Part shown: piece by piece, positions 31,961 to 39,943 of the stretch | Layout: each line of letters begins with the position of its first letter | How positions within the stretch are numbered: position 1 is the first letter of the stretch | Assembly (NCBI GenBank): GCA_018713665.1 | Contig: DVOI01000021.1 | Span: forward strand, 1-50,264 | Source of the DNA: Ornithoclostridium faecigallinarum | GTDB lineage: Bacteria > Bacillota > Clostridia > Christensenellales > UBA3700 | Direction of reading: 5' to 3' | DNA length: 50,264 nt | Position numbers and translations under genes: made by a program | Notes under the pieces: model-generated | Seen by the model: the letters and a program-made list of their open reading frames with translations, nothing else | What the model was told of the DNA's origin: nothing | Databases searched by the model: none

Positions 31961-33949
31961 TCAAGCGTTTTTGCCGCCTCTTTTTTTGCTCTCTTCGGCG
32001 ATGCGTTTTTTGAGCTCCGCCGCCTGCTCGCGATAGCGTATCGCAAGCTCGAAGTCGAGAGTGGAAGCGGCGACTTTCATCGCGCTCTGCACCCTGTCCA
32101 GCTCCTTGTACAACTCGGCGACCGTCTTTTTGTCCTTCTTGCCGTCATCGGAAAGTTTTTTGGTGATCTCGAGCGAATTGGTGATCGGCTTGACGATCGT
32201 GCGCGGAGTGATGTTGTGTTCCTCATTGTAGGCGCGCTGTTTGGCGCGGCGGCGGTCTGTCTCGTCTATCGCTCGGCGCATCGACCCGGTGACGGTGTCG
32301 GCATACATCACGACCTTTGCCTCGCTGTTGCGCGCCGCCCTTCCTATCGTCTGTATGAGCGACGTCTCGCTGCGCAAGAAGCCCTCTTTGTCCGCGTCGA
32401 GGATCGCGACCAACGTCACCTCGGGCAGATCCAGCCCCTCGCGCAAGAGGTTGATGCCGACCAGCACGTCAAAGTCGCCGCGCCTCAGCCCCGAGATGAT
32501 CTCAATGCGGTCGAGCGTGTCCACGTCCGAATGCATGTACTTGACCTTGACGTGCTGTTCGGACAGATATTGCGTCAAACTCTCCGCCATCTTCTTGGTC
32601 AAAGTGGTGACGAGCACGCGGCCGCCCTTTTTGGTTTGAATGTGGATCTCCGACAACAGGTCGTCGATCTGCCCCTCTACGGGACGTATCGTCACCTCGG
32701 GATCGAGAAGTCCCGTCGGACGTATCAGCTGCTCGACGACCTGCCCCGCCTCTTTGAGTTCGTACGGTCCGGGCGTCGCCGACACGCAGATCATCTGCCC
32801 CACTCGCGCGTCGAATTCCTCAAACCGAAGCGGACGGTTGTCATACGCCGACGGCAGACGGAACCCGTAATCGACAAGATTTACCTTGCGCGAAAGGTCG
32901 CCGTTGTACATCGCCCTCAGTTGCGGCAGCGTCATATGGCTCTCGTCGACGAACAAAATAAAGTCCTTTGGGAAAAAGTCGAGCAGCGTGTACGGCGGCT
33001 GACCGGGGCTGCGCCCGTCAAAATAGCGCGAATAGTTCTCGATGCCGCTGCAATAGCCCATCTCGCGGATCATCTCGATATCGTAGCTCACCCTCTCTTT
33101 GAGCCGCTGCGCCTCGAGCAGCTTGCCCTGCGCCTCAAACTCCTTGACGCACTCGACCATGTCCTTTCCGATTTGATCGAGCGCCTTGTCCTTTTTCTCC
33201 TTTTCGACGACATAGTGGCTCGCCGGAAAGAGATTGATGTGTTTGAGCTCGCTGATCGGCTTTGCGGTCAGCGGATCGAACTGCACGATGCGCTCAATCT
33301 CATCGCCCCAAAATTCCACCCTCACCGCGACCTCGGAACTGTCGACCGGGAACACCTCGACTACGTCGCCGCGCACGCGGAAACTCGCGCGCTCGAACTC
33401 TATGTCGCTGCGCTTGTACTGTATCTCTATCAGCCTATCGATGAGCTCCTCTCTGTCCATCGTCATGCCGGGACGCAGCGACACCGCGAGAGAATAGTAT
33501 TCGAGCGGCGCGCCGAGACCGTAAATGCACGACACGGACGCGACGACGATGACATTGCGCGATTCGCAGAGCGCGCCTGTCGCCGAGTGGCGCAGCTTGT
33601 CTATCTCGTCGTTGATCGACAAGTCCTTTTCGATGTAGGTATCGGTGCGGGGGATGTACGCCTCCGGCTGATAGTAATCGTAATAAGAAACGAAATATTC
33701 GACCCTGTTGTTGGGGAAAAACTCGCGGAACTCATTGCACAATTGCGCGGCGAGCGTCTTGTTGTGCGCAATGACGAGCGCCGGGCGGTCGAGCCGCGCG
33801 ATGACGTTCGCCATCGTGAACGTCTTGCCGCTGCCGGTCACGCCCAAGAGCACCTGCGTGCGCAGCCCGTCCTCGACACCTTGGATGAGTTGCTCTATCG
33901 CCTGCGGCTGATCGCCGCAGGGCTTGAATTTGCTGTGCAGTTCGTACAT
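31961..33949 (-). CDS. uvrB: Excinuclease ABC subunit B
   Basis: The 662-residue helicase-like protein loads onto damaged DNA with UvrA and recruits UvrC. The start MYELHSKFKPCGDQPQAIEQL is typical. Visible are the Walker A loop GVTGSGKTFT, the beta-hairpin region SYYDYYQPEAYIPRTDTYIEKD (read in parts), DESHMTLPQ as the DEAD-like box, and the C-terminal UvrC-binding coiled coil (LDFELAIRYREQAAELKKRI). Its ATG is 1 nt past the stop of the small wHTH-like gene, and no strong ribosome site precedes it, so it is translationally coupled to that gene. Confidence 0.97.
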   Translation of the reverse strand: MYELHSKFKPCGDQPQAIEQLIQGVEDGLRTQVLLGVTGSGKTFTMANVIARLDRPALVIAHNKTLAAQLCNEFREFFPNNRVEYFVSYYDYYQPEAYIPRTDTYIEKDLSINDEIDKLRHSATGALCESRNVIVVASVSCIYGLGAPLEYYSLAVSLRPGMTMDREELIDRLIEIQYKRSDIEFERASFRVRGDVVEVFPVDSSEVAVRVEFWGDEIERIVQFDPLTAKPISELKHINLFPASHYVVEKEKKDKALDQIGKDMVECVKEFEAQGKLLEAQRLKERVSYDIEMIREMGYCSGIENYSRYFDGRSPGQPPYTLLDFFPKDFILFVDESHMTLPQLRAMYNGDLSRKVNLVDYGFRLPSAYDNRPLRFEEFDARVGQMICVSATPGPYELKEAGQVVEQLIRPTGLLDPEVTIRPVEGQIDDLLSEIHIQTKKGGRVLVTTLTKKMAESLTQYLSEQHVKVKYMHSDVDTLDRIEIISGLRRGDFDVLVGINLLREGLDLPEVTLVAILDADKEGFLRSETSLIQTIGRAARNSEAKVVMYADTVTGSMRRAIDETDRRRAKQRAYNEEHNITPRTIVKPITNSLEITKKLSDDGKKDKKTVAELYKELDRVQSAMKVAASTLDFELAIRYREQAAELKKRIAEESKKRGGKNA

Positions 33950-33950
33950 C

Positions 33951-34316
33951 TCAGCCGCCGGCTATCAACGTGAGTATCCTGACCAACGTGACCGAGAGTA
34001 TCGCGCCCGCGACGGTCAGCACGATCTTGAACTTGATCGCCCTCTTTTCGCTTTCGATCTGACGCGCGAACGCATATCCGTTTTGATGCAAAGTGAAGCA
34101 AAAGACGCGCTCGCCCTTCTTCTCGGTGTCGATTAGCTCGAAGTAGTCCTCGAGTACGAGCGATTTGAGGCACGGTTCGAGATCCTCGCGGCGGAAGTCG
34201 CGGGTATAGGGAATTTCGGCAAGCAACTCCGTCGGAGTCATAAGGCACTTGCCGTCCGTCTTGACGGCTTTGAGATAGACCGCCTTCATGATCAGTTTTT
34301 CCTTTTTTCCGAGCAT
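33951..34316 (-). CDS. Small membrane-tailed winged-helix-like protein
   Basis: The 121-residue product starts at the ATG at 34316 behind GGAGG; a longer in-frame reading overlaps the neighbour and is shadow. Residues 1-90 look like a winged-helix domain (MKAVYLKAVKTDGKCLMTPTELLAEI, helix-turn-helix, then a KKGERVFCFTLHQNGYAF beta wing; read in parts). Residues about 97-119 are one membrane helix (IVLTVAGAILSVTLVRILTLI). I do not recognise the family. It sits immediately before uvrB, with which it is coupled, and follows a second small protein of similar layout, so the pair may have arisen together. Confidence 0.78.
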   Translation of the reverse strand: MLGKKEKLIMKAVYLKAVKTDGKCLMTPTELLAEIPYTRDFRREDLEPCLKSLVLEDYFELIDTEKKGERVFCFTLHQNGYAFARQIESEKRAIKFKIVLTVAGAILSVTLVRILTLIAGG

Positions 34317-34324
34317 ACTGCCTC

Positions 34325-34777
34325 CTATACGAGCGCGAAGTGCACGATCAGCGCGACTATGACGCCGCCGATCACTCCGCCGATCACTCCGCCGAGGAGC
34401 CCGAAAACCAACGCGCTCTTCGCGCTCCCGGCGAGCTTCTTGATCTGTTTTGCAAAGCCTTTGTCCTCGTTGTCGTAGACGATGACGCGCCTGCCGGCGG
34501 CGTCCGTGCGTACGACGGTGGACGCGCCGTCGCTCTTGAGCGCAAGCGCTTTGAGTTCCTGCTCCGCGGTGCGCCCCTTGACGGTCACGGTGCAGCACAC
34601 CGACTGACCGTCGTCATACTTTTTGACCGCATATCCGCCCGAGACAAGCTCCGCCATCAGCGCGGCTTGCCCCTCGCCGACCGCCTCTTCGAGGTCGGCC
34701 TTGTCGAACACCGCATACTTGTCCTCGGCGATGTTCTCGCAAAGATAGGTCAAAAGTTTGAGCGCGTCCTCGGTCAT
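34325..34777 (-). CDS. Small membrane-tailed protein with glycine-zipper helix
   Basis: The 150-residue product has an N-terminal helical region (DALKLLTYLCENIAEDKYAVF...LMAELVSGGYAVKKYDDG, read in parts) that could be a winged helix, then a beta-rich middle (SVCCTVTVKGRTAEQELKAL). It ends in a strongly hydrophobic glycine-zipper helix with GGVIGGVIGGVIVALIV. Family not recognised. It lies 7 nt after hom and 8 nt before the other membrane-tailed gene, so it is inside the operon. The glycine zipper suggests tight helix packing or self-assembly in the membrane (inference). Confidence 0.75.
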   Translation of the reverse strand: MTEDALKLLTYLCENIAEDKYAVFDKADLEEAVGEGQAALMAELVSGGYAVKKYDDGQSVCCTVTVKGRTAEQELKALALKSDGASTVVRTDAAGRRVIVYDNEDKGFAKQIKKLAGSAKSALVFGLLGGVIGGVIGGVIVALIVHFALV

Positions 34778-34784
34778 GTCCGAC

Positions 34785-36056
34785 TTATCTCTCCACCCTG
34801 ATGACGTTGCGCACGCCGATCACGTTGGCAAGCCCGCTTATCTCCTCGATCGCGCTGCGCATGTCAAACTCTTTGGTCTTGTGCGTGACGAAGACGACGG
34901 GAATGATCTCCTTGCTGTCCGCCTGCCTCATCTGGCTGATCGAGACCTTGTGCTTTTTGAACACCGCCGCGATGTCCGCGATCACGCCGACCACGTCGTG
35001 CACGTCGAGCCTGATGTAGTAGTCGCTCTCGTAATTCGCCTCGATGTCCGCCTCGGTCATGCTGGTGTTCATCTCCGAATAGCGCGCGTGCTTTTCCTGC
35101 CTCGCGCAGAACACGATGTCGCTGACGATCGCGCTGCCCGTCGGAAGCGCGCCCGCGCCCCTGCCGTACAACATGATGTCGCCGACGTTGTCGCCGACAA
35201 GGAAGACGGCGTTGAACGAATCGTTGACGTTGGCAAGCGGATGATCCTTGGCAAGGAACACCGGCGTGACCCTCGCCTCGATCTTGTCGCCGTGACGCTT
35301 CGCGATCGCCAAAAGTTTGATCACAAAGCCCATCTCGCCCGCGACCTTGATGTCCGTCTTGGTAATCTTGGTGATGCCTTCGCGCGAGATCAGATCGACC
35401 GGAAGCCTCTTGTTGAACGCGAGCGAAGACAATATCGACAGCTTGTAGCTGGAATCGTAACCCTCGACGTCCGCGACCGGGTTCGCCTCGGCATAGCCGA
35501 GCGCCTGCGCGTCTTTGAGCACCTCGGCATAGTCCGCGCCCTCTTGGGTCATCTTGCTGAGGATGTAGTTGGTCGTGCCGTTGATGATCGCCTTGATCTC
35601 GAGTATGGAGTTGGCTTGCATCGCCTGAGTCATAACGCGTATGATCGGCATGCCGCCGCCCGTCGTCGCCTCATAGTAGAGACCCGCGCCCGTCTTCGCC
35701 GCCGCCTTTTCGAGGTCGACCCAGCTCTTGGCGAACATCTCCTTGTTGGAGGTGACGATGCTCTTGCCCGCGAGCAACGCCTTGGTCAGGAAAGTCTTGG
35801 CAGGCTCCAATCCGCCCATGCACTCGACGACGATGTCGACGTCCGGATTGTCGCAAATGTCGTCGATGCTGTCGGCGACGATGCTCTCGTCAAGCCCGTA
35901 TTTGAGCACCTTTTCCTTGAACTTGTCGAGCACCGCAACGACGGTGAGATCGACGCCGTATTCGTCCGCGATCTGCTTCTTTTTTTCGAGAAGTATTTCG
36001 AGCGTGCCGCCTCCTACAACTCCCAGTCCGAGTATCGCTACTCCTGCTTTCTTCAT
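34785..36056 (-). CDS. hom: Homoserine dehydrogenase
   Basis: The 423-residue enzyme reduces aspartate semialdehyde to homoserine for methionine and threonine synthesis. The NAD(P) loop is ILGLGVVGGGT near residue 8. ECMGGLEPAKTFLTKAL and TSNKEMFA follow, and the catalytic domain has YEATTGGGMPIIR, INGTTNYILS and the DAQALGYAEANPVADVEGYD segment (read in parts) with the catalytic lysine region. A C-terminal ACT domain (YIRLDVHDVVGVIADIAAVF) implies feedback control by an amino acid. GGAG precedes the ATG. It lies 40 nt after coaX; no other threonine-pathway gene is adjacent. Confidence 0.96.
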   Translation of the reverse strand: MKKAGVAILGLGVVGGGTLEILLEKKKQIADEYGVDLTVVAVLDKFKEKVLKYGLDESIVADSIDDICDNPDVDIVVECMGGLEPAKTFLTKALLAGKSIVTSNKEMFAKSWVDLEKAAAKTGAGLYYEATTGGGMPIIRVMTQAMQANSILEIKAIINGTTNYILSKMTQEGADYAEVLKDAQALGYAEANPVADVEGYDSSYKLSILSSLAFNKRLPVDLISREGITKITKTDIKVAGEMGFVIKLLAIAKRHGDKIEARVTPVFLAKDHPLANVNDSFNAVFLVGDNVGDIMLYGRGAGALPTGSAIVSDIVFCARQEKHARYSEMNTSMTEADIEANYESDYYIRLDVHDVVGVIADIAAVFKKHKVSISQMRQADSKEIIPVVFVTHKTKEFDMRSAIEEISGLANVIGVRNVIRVER

Positions 36057-36096
36057 ATATTTCTCCTTGTGCCGTATGGCGAAATTTATTTCTTTT

Positions 36097-36933
36097 TCAG
36101 ATGTTTTTTGCGTGCCTGTGTCGATATTCGACGTTGTTGCGCCGCTTGACCTGTCTTCCTGCGACAGCGATGTTTGCGTCGTAGAGCAGCTTGAGCCCTT
36201 TGAGCGTCAGCGACCTGTCGACGATGTCGAGCATCTTTTCGCCGCCCTGAACGAGCTGTGACAAACCGCCGGTCGCAACGACCTTGGCGTCCTCGAAGCC
36301 CCTCTCCTTGCGGAACTCGGCGATGATGTAGCCGACGAGCCCGGTAAAGCCGTAGATGATGCCCGCCTGCAAATTGGACTCTGTCGTCTTGCCGACGACG
36401 CTCTCCGGACGGATGAGCTCGACGTTGGTCAGCCTCGCGGTGTTGTTGACCAGCGACTCCATCGCCGACTTGATGCCGGGAGCGATGCATCCCCCGAGGA
36501 ACTCTCCCCTTTCGGAGATGAGGTTGAACGTCGTCGCGGTGCCGAAGTCGACCACTATGCACGGTCCGCCGTACAGCTTGTAGGCGGCGACGCTGTTGAC
36601 GATGCGGTCGGCGCCGACCTCGTGCGGATTGGTGTATTTGACGTCAAGCCCCGTCTTGATGCCCATGCCGACCATCATCGGCTTGATGCCGATATAGTAC
36701 TCGCAGGCGTGCTCGATCGTATAGTTGATCGGCGGACAGACGCTGGACATGATCACGCCGTCGATGTCGTCGAACGTCACCCCGACGCCGGCGAACAGCT
36801 CGCCCATCACCGCGCCGAATTCGTCCGAAGTGCGCTCCACCTTGACGGACATACGCCACGACTGTATCATCTTGCCGCCGTCGTAGACGCCCATCTTGAT
36901 GTTGGTGTTGCCCACGTCAATTACCAGAAGCAT
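36097..36933 (-). CDS. coaX: Type III pantothenate kinase
   Basis: The 278-residue ASKHA-fold enzyme phosphorylates pantothenate, the first step of coenzyme A synthesis. DVGNTNIKMGVYDG is the N-terminal phosphate loop, GADRIVNSVAAY the pantothenate-site region, and VDFGTATTFNLI the second phosphate motif, with IAPGIKSAMESL downstream. Type III kinases resist CoA feedback and need a monovalent cation. AGGAGG lies 6-7 nt before the ATG, which is inside the end of the preceding S-component gene (17-nt overlap). The overlap with a vitamin transporter gene supports pantothenate as that transporter's cargo. Confidence 0.96.
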   Translation of the reverse strand: MLLVIDVGNTNIKMGVYDGGKMIQSWRMSVKVERTSDEFGAVMGELFAGVGVTFDDIDGVIMSSVCPPINYTIEHACEYYIGIKPMMVGMGIKTGLDVKYTNPHEVGADRIVNSVAAYKLYGGPCIVVDFGTATTFNLISERGEFLGGCIAPGIKSAMESLVNNTARLTNVELIRPESVVGKTTESNLQAGIIYGFTGLVGYIIAEFRKERGFEDAKVVATGGLSQLVQGGEKMLDIVDRSLTLKGLKLLYDANIAVAGRQVKRRNNVEYRHRHAKNI

Positions 36934-37522
36934 GTTTGCCCTCCTGCGCGTTTATCGCATACACTATCGGCGGTGTAAGCAGTGTGAATGCGATCAGTTC
37001 TATCACGAAATTGATGGAGATCATCGCGCTCATGAACTCGGGAGTTATCGCGCTGTCCCCGACCGTCTTGCCGCCGTAAAGCAGCCATATCATCCCAAGC
37101 ACCAAAGCGGTGTTGGCGACGACTCCGACCGCCGCACAGACCGCGTCGATCGCGATCTTCGCCGCCTTGCGCGGCGCGTGCCCCTCTTCTTTGCCGCGTC
37201 TTTCCGCCGCGAGCAGCAGCCTTTGAAGCCCGTGCGCGGCAAGAGGCGCGATCATCCTCGTCACTACCGAGACCAACGGGTTGCGGAAGAGCGGCGCCGT
37301 GATGTTGCCCGCCCCCGTCGTGAACGCCCCGATCAGGGAGACAAGCCCCATGATCAGTCCCGCGGTCAACGTGATCTTCCAATCCTGCGTGAGCGCGAGC
37401 ACCAGCACGGGCAAAAGCGTCAACGCTATCGTCGCGGTGCCGAAGCTGATCGGCATAAGCCCGAAGATGACGATGAGCGCAAGCCCGACCGCGGTGATCG
37501 CGATCCTTTTCGATCTCTTCAT
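36917..37522 (-). CDS. ECF transporter S component, probably pantothenate
   Basis: The 201-residue membrane protein has about six hydrophobic helices and the helix-1 pattern of ECF substrate-binding subunits (RIAITAVGLALIVIFGLMPI). The segment TLLPVLVLALTQDWKITLTAGLIMGLVSLIGAF (read in parts) resembles the usual LPVLIAALLLGPWxG region. Sequence alone does not fix the cargo. The 17-nt overlap with coaX makes pantothenate (PanT) the best guess (inference). It starts the seven-gene operon, behind a promoter and a structured leader of about 85 nt. GAGGGA precedes the ATG. Confidence 0.8.
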   Translation of the reverse strand: MKRSKRIAITAVGLALIVIFGLMPISFGTATIALTLLPVLVLALTQDWKITLTAGLIMGLVSLIGAFTTGAGNITAPLFRNPLVSVVTRMIAPLAAHGLQRLLLAAERRGKEEGHAPRKAAKIAIDAVCAAVGVVANTALVLGMIWLLYGGKTVGDSAITPEFMSAMISINFVIELIAFTLLTPPIVYAINAQEGKHASGN

Positions 37523-37534
37523 ATTCCCTCGCTT

Positions 37535-37603
37535 GGGCTCGCAGAGCGATACCCATCAAGACACGATCTTGCTTTCGTACGGCTCCTCTCGGGATGCCGC
37601 CGT
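37535..37603 (-). other. Structured leader of the S-component/coaX operon
   Basis: Three successive hairpins can form in the leader RNA: ACGGC...GCCGT (37603-37579), CAAGA-TCGTG-TCTTG (37571-37557), and GGG..TCGC-TCT-GCGA.CCC (37554-37535), the last just before the ribosome site. I do not match it to a known riboswitch class; a pantothenate/CoA-related control RNA is possible from context. Confidence 0.4.
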
Positions 37604-37610
37604 TTTGATT

Positions 37611-37639
37611 ATTGTACCAAAATTCTGCCCGATTTTCAA
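37611..37639 (-). promoter_or_regulatory. Promoter of the S-component/coaX/hom/uvrBA operon
   Basis: TTGAAA (37639-37634), 17 bp, TACAAT (37616-37611). No other convincing promoter was seen before uvrA on this strand. Confidence 0.65.
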
Positions 37640-37683
37640 CCGAATGAACGCCCTTGCGCGCATTTTGTTGCGAACGCGCGCGT

Positions 37684-37710
37684 AAAATAAGACCGCCCCT
37701 TGCGGAGCGG
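37684..37710 (-). terminator. Terminator of the small 93-residue protein gene
   Basis: CCGCTCC-GCAA-GGGGCGG (one G-T pair) followed by TCTTATTTTA on the minus strand, directly after the stop. Confidence 0.8.
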
Positions 37711-37715
37711 ACGGG

Positions 37716-37997
37716 TCATTGCGCCTTTGTCTCTTCGGACGGGCTGTCCTCCGGAGGCTCCTCTTTTGCGAGTTTTTTGCGGTACGCGCGGAAGTTGAGC
37801 ACCTCCCACACCGTGTCGACGACCGCGACAGGCAGCACGCCGCAAAGCGTGAACGTCCAATACTCATCCGGATAGACGGCGACGAACATCACCCACGCGA
37901 TGAACATCGCAGGCGTGACGATCATCTTCCAGATCTTGTACGGCAGCGGCTTGGGCGTCATATCCAGCCACCATGTGACGAAGTTGTACTTTTTCAT
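37716..37997 (-). CDS. Small two-helix membrane protein, function unknown
   Basis: The 93-residue product has two hydrophobic segments (IVTPAMFIAWVMFVAV and TFTLCGVLPVAVVDTVWEVL) between a tryptophan-rich N-terminus (KKYNFVTWWLDMTPKPLPYKIWK, read in parts) and a charged tail rich in glutamate, serine and proline. Family not recognised. It lies between the cysteine-rich peptide gene and the S-component operon on the same strand, each with its own terminator, so it is probably a single-gene unit. Start is the only ATG that includes the conserved-looking tryptophan region. Confidence 0.72.
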   Translation of the reverse strand: MKKYNFVTWWLDMTPKPLPYKIWKMIVTPAMFIAWVMFVAVYPDEYWTFTLCGVLPVAVVDTVWEVLNFRAYRKKLAKEEPPEDSPSEETKAQ

Positions 37998-38046
37998 ACG
38001 CCTATCATATCACGCCGCGCCGCCGTTGTCAACTCGCATGGGCGCG

Positions 38047-38075
38047 AAAAAGCGGCAAAGCCGTCGCCTTGCCGC
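38047..38075 (-). terminator. Terminator of the cysteine-rich peptide gene
   Basis: GCGGCAA ... TTGCCGC stem with a 10-nt loop, followed by TTTTTCG on the minus strand, about 30 nt past the stop. Confidence 0.75.
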
Positions 38076-38107
38076 CCGTCGGCGCACGCTGCGCCCCGCG
38101 GTATGTA

Positions 38108-38269
38108 TTATTTGCAGCCGCAATCGCCGCCGCAGCAGCTGAGCGCGACAAGCACCGGAATGATGTTGTTGCAGCCGCAGCCGCCTTTGCATCCGCCGCA
38201 GCAGAGCATGAGCAAGATGATCCAAAGGCAATCGTTGCCGCCGAATCCGCATTCGTTGAAATTGTTCAT
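38108..38269 (-). CDS. Cysteine-rich small protein (53 residues)
   Basis: I read this ORF by hand; it has an ATG at 38269 with GGGAGGT 7 nt upstream and ends in TAA. The peptide has 11 cysteines among 53 residues: MNNFNECGFGGNDCLW, a hydrophobic IILLM stretch, CCGGCKGGCGCNN, a second hydrophobic stretch IIPVLVAL, and CCGGDCGCK at the end. Small glycine- and cysteine-rich peptides of this type are frequent in clostridia and are sometimes named chorion-class or spore-coat-like (family impression only). The cysteine pattern could bind metal or form a cross-linked layer. Its own ribosome site and terminator argue that it is a real gene. Confidence 0.8.
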   Translation of the reverse strand: MNNFNECGFGGNDCLWIILLMLCCGGCKGGCGCNNIIPVLVALSCCGGDCGCK

Positions 38270-38363
38270 AATTGAGACCTCCCGTTATGATCGAGCGCTC
38301 GTGCGCTCTTTCTAATTCACAATACGCTTTTGCTCGGCGAAGTGTTACTTGCCCGCAAAACGT

Positions 38364-38392
38364 TTGACAATCTCCCCTTCACTGCTTATAAT
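38364..38392 (+). promoter_or_regulatory. Consensus promoter of the glycyl-tRNA synthetase gene
   Basis: TTGACA (38364-38369), 17 bp, TATAAT (38387-38392), both hexamers perfect. The leader is about 45 nt; no T-box is present. Confidence 0.85.
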
Positions 38393-38443
38393 CATTTATG
38401 CAACAAATTCATGCGCCCGTATGCGCAAAAGGAAGGACTTATC

Positions 38444-39832
38444 ATGGGTCAACTCACAATGGACAAACTCGTCGCCCTCTGCAAGAGCAGAGGCTTCATC
38501 TTCCCCGGCAGCGAGATCTACGGCGGGCTCGCCAACACATGGGACTACGGTCCGCTCGGCGTCGAGCTCAAAAACAACGTCAAGCGCGCGTGGTGGAAGA
38601 AATTCGTGCAGGAAAATCCGCTCAACACCGGCGTCGACTGCGCGATCTTGATGAACCCCAACGTATGGGTCGCAAGCGGCCACGTCGGAGGCTTCTCCGA
38701 CCCCTTGATGGACTGCAAGAGCTGCAAGTCCCGCCACCGCGCCGACGACCTCATCGAGGACTATATGAAGCGCAAGGGCATCGAGGAGGGCATCGCCGGC
38801 TGGGACAACGCCAAGATGGAAAAATACATCGCCGATCACAAGATTCCCTGCCCCGTCTGCGGCAAGAGCGACTTCACCAGCGTCAGACAATTCAACCTGA
38901 TGTTCAAGACCTTCCAGGGCGTCACCGAGGACACGGTCAGCACGCTGTACCTGCGCCCGGAGACCGCTCAGGGCATCTTTGTCAACTTCCTCAACGTCCA
39001 GCGCACTTCCCGTCTCAAAGTGCCTTTCGGCATCGGTCAGATCGGCAAGAGCTTCCGCAACGAGATCACGCCCGGCAACTTCATCTTCCGCGTCCGCGAG
39101 TTCGAACAGATGGAGCTTGAATTCTTCTGCAAGCCCGGCACAGACCTCGAATGGTTCAACTATTGGAAAAACTTCTGCAAGGAGTGGCTGCTCGGGCTGG
39201 GAATCAAGGAGGAAAACCTCAAACTACGCGACCACGACCCCGAAGAGCTTGCGTTCTACTCCAACGCGACGACCGACTTCGAGTTCAAGTTCCCGTTCGG
39301 CTGGGGCGAACTGTGGGGCGTCGCCGACCGCACCGACTACGACCTCAAAGCACATATGAAGACGAGCGGCAAGAGCCTCGAATACCTCGACCCCGCGACC
39401 AACGAAAAATACGTTCCCTATGTCATCGAGCCGTCGCTCGGCGTGGAGAGAATGGTCCTCGCGCTGCTGTGCAACGCCTACGAAGAGGAAGACCTCGAAG
39501 GCGGCGATACCCGCGTCGTCATGCACCTGCATCACGCAATCGCTCCCTACAAGGTCGCCGTCCTCCCCCTCCAAAAGAAGGCGCTCGGCGAAGAGGCGGA
39601 AAAGATCTACCGCGACCTCGCGAAGAAGTTCTCCGCCACCTACGACGAGACAGGCAGCATCGGCAAACGCTACCGCCGTCAGGACGAGATCGGCACCCCG
39701 TTCTGCGTGACCGTCGACTTCGACACCGTCGACAACGGCACCGTCACCGTCCGCGAACGCGACACGATGGCACAAGTCCGCATCCCCGTCGGCGAACTCG
39801 ACGCCTACCTGACCAACGCGCTCGACTATTGA
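38444..39832 (+). CDS. glyS: Glycyl-tRNA synthetase, single-chain homodimeric type
   Basis: The 462-residue class II enzyme charges tRNA-Gly. It opens MGQLTMDKLVALCKSRGFIFPGSEIYGGL (read in parts), the usual start of the alpha2-type enzyme. Motif 1/2 residues include YLRPETAQGIFVNF and FRNEITPGNFIFRVREFEQMELEFF (parts); motif 3 is EPSLGVERMVLALL. CKSCKSRH and CPVCGKSDF could hold zinc. The anticodon-binding domain follows (HHAIAPYKVAVLPLQK). A longer reading upstream runs through the promoter, so the ATG at 38444 with AAGGAAGG is chosen. Monocistronic, with a consensus promoter and its own terminator. Confidence 0.96.
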   Translation: MGQLTMDKLVALCKSRGFIFPGSEIYGGLANTWDYGPLGVELKNNVKRAWWKKFVQENPLNTGVDCAILMNPNVWVASGHVGGFSDPLMDCKSCKSRHRADDLIEDYMKRKGIEEGIAGWDNAKMEKYIADHKIPCPVCGKSDFTSVRQFNLMFKTFQGVTEDTVSTLYLRPETAQGIFVNFLNVQRTSRLKVPFGIGQIGKSFRNEITPGNFIFRVREFEQMELEFFCKPGTDLEWFNYWKNFCKEWLLGLGIKEENLKLRDHDPEELAFYSNATTDFEFKFPFGWGELWGVADRTDYDLKAHMKTSGKSLEYLDPATNEKYVPYVIEPSLGVERMVLALLCNAYEEEDLEGGDTRVVMHLHHAIAPYKVAVLPLQKKALGEEAEKIYRDLAKKFSATYDETGSIGKRYRRQDEIGTPFCVTVDFDTVDNGTVTVRERDTMAQVRIPVGELDAYLTNALDY

Positions 39833-39865
39833 TCGCCGACCGCCGACGTCTCAAACACGACAAAA

Positions 39866-39897
39866 ACGCGACCCCAAACCGGGGCCGCGTATTTTTT
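39866..39897 (+). terminator. Terminator of the glycyl-tRNA synthetase gene
   Basis: ACGCGACCCC-AAACC-GGGGCCGCGT with one internal mismatch, followed by ATTTTTT. Confidence 0.88.
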
Positions 39898-39943
39898 GCG
39901 CTTGTCTTTGCGTACGCAGATCCGAAGAGATCCGCTCTCTTCC

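Noticed and set aside
36057..36096. Possible separate promoter or terminator between coaX and hom
   Set aside because: No stem-loop and no paired -35/-10 found; hom has its own ribosome site and is best seen as part of the operon.
38393..38443. T-box or other tRNA-sensing leader before glycyl-tRNA synthetase
   Set aside because: The leader is only about 45 nt and lacks the T-box sequence and terminator/antiterminator stems.
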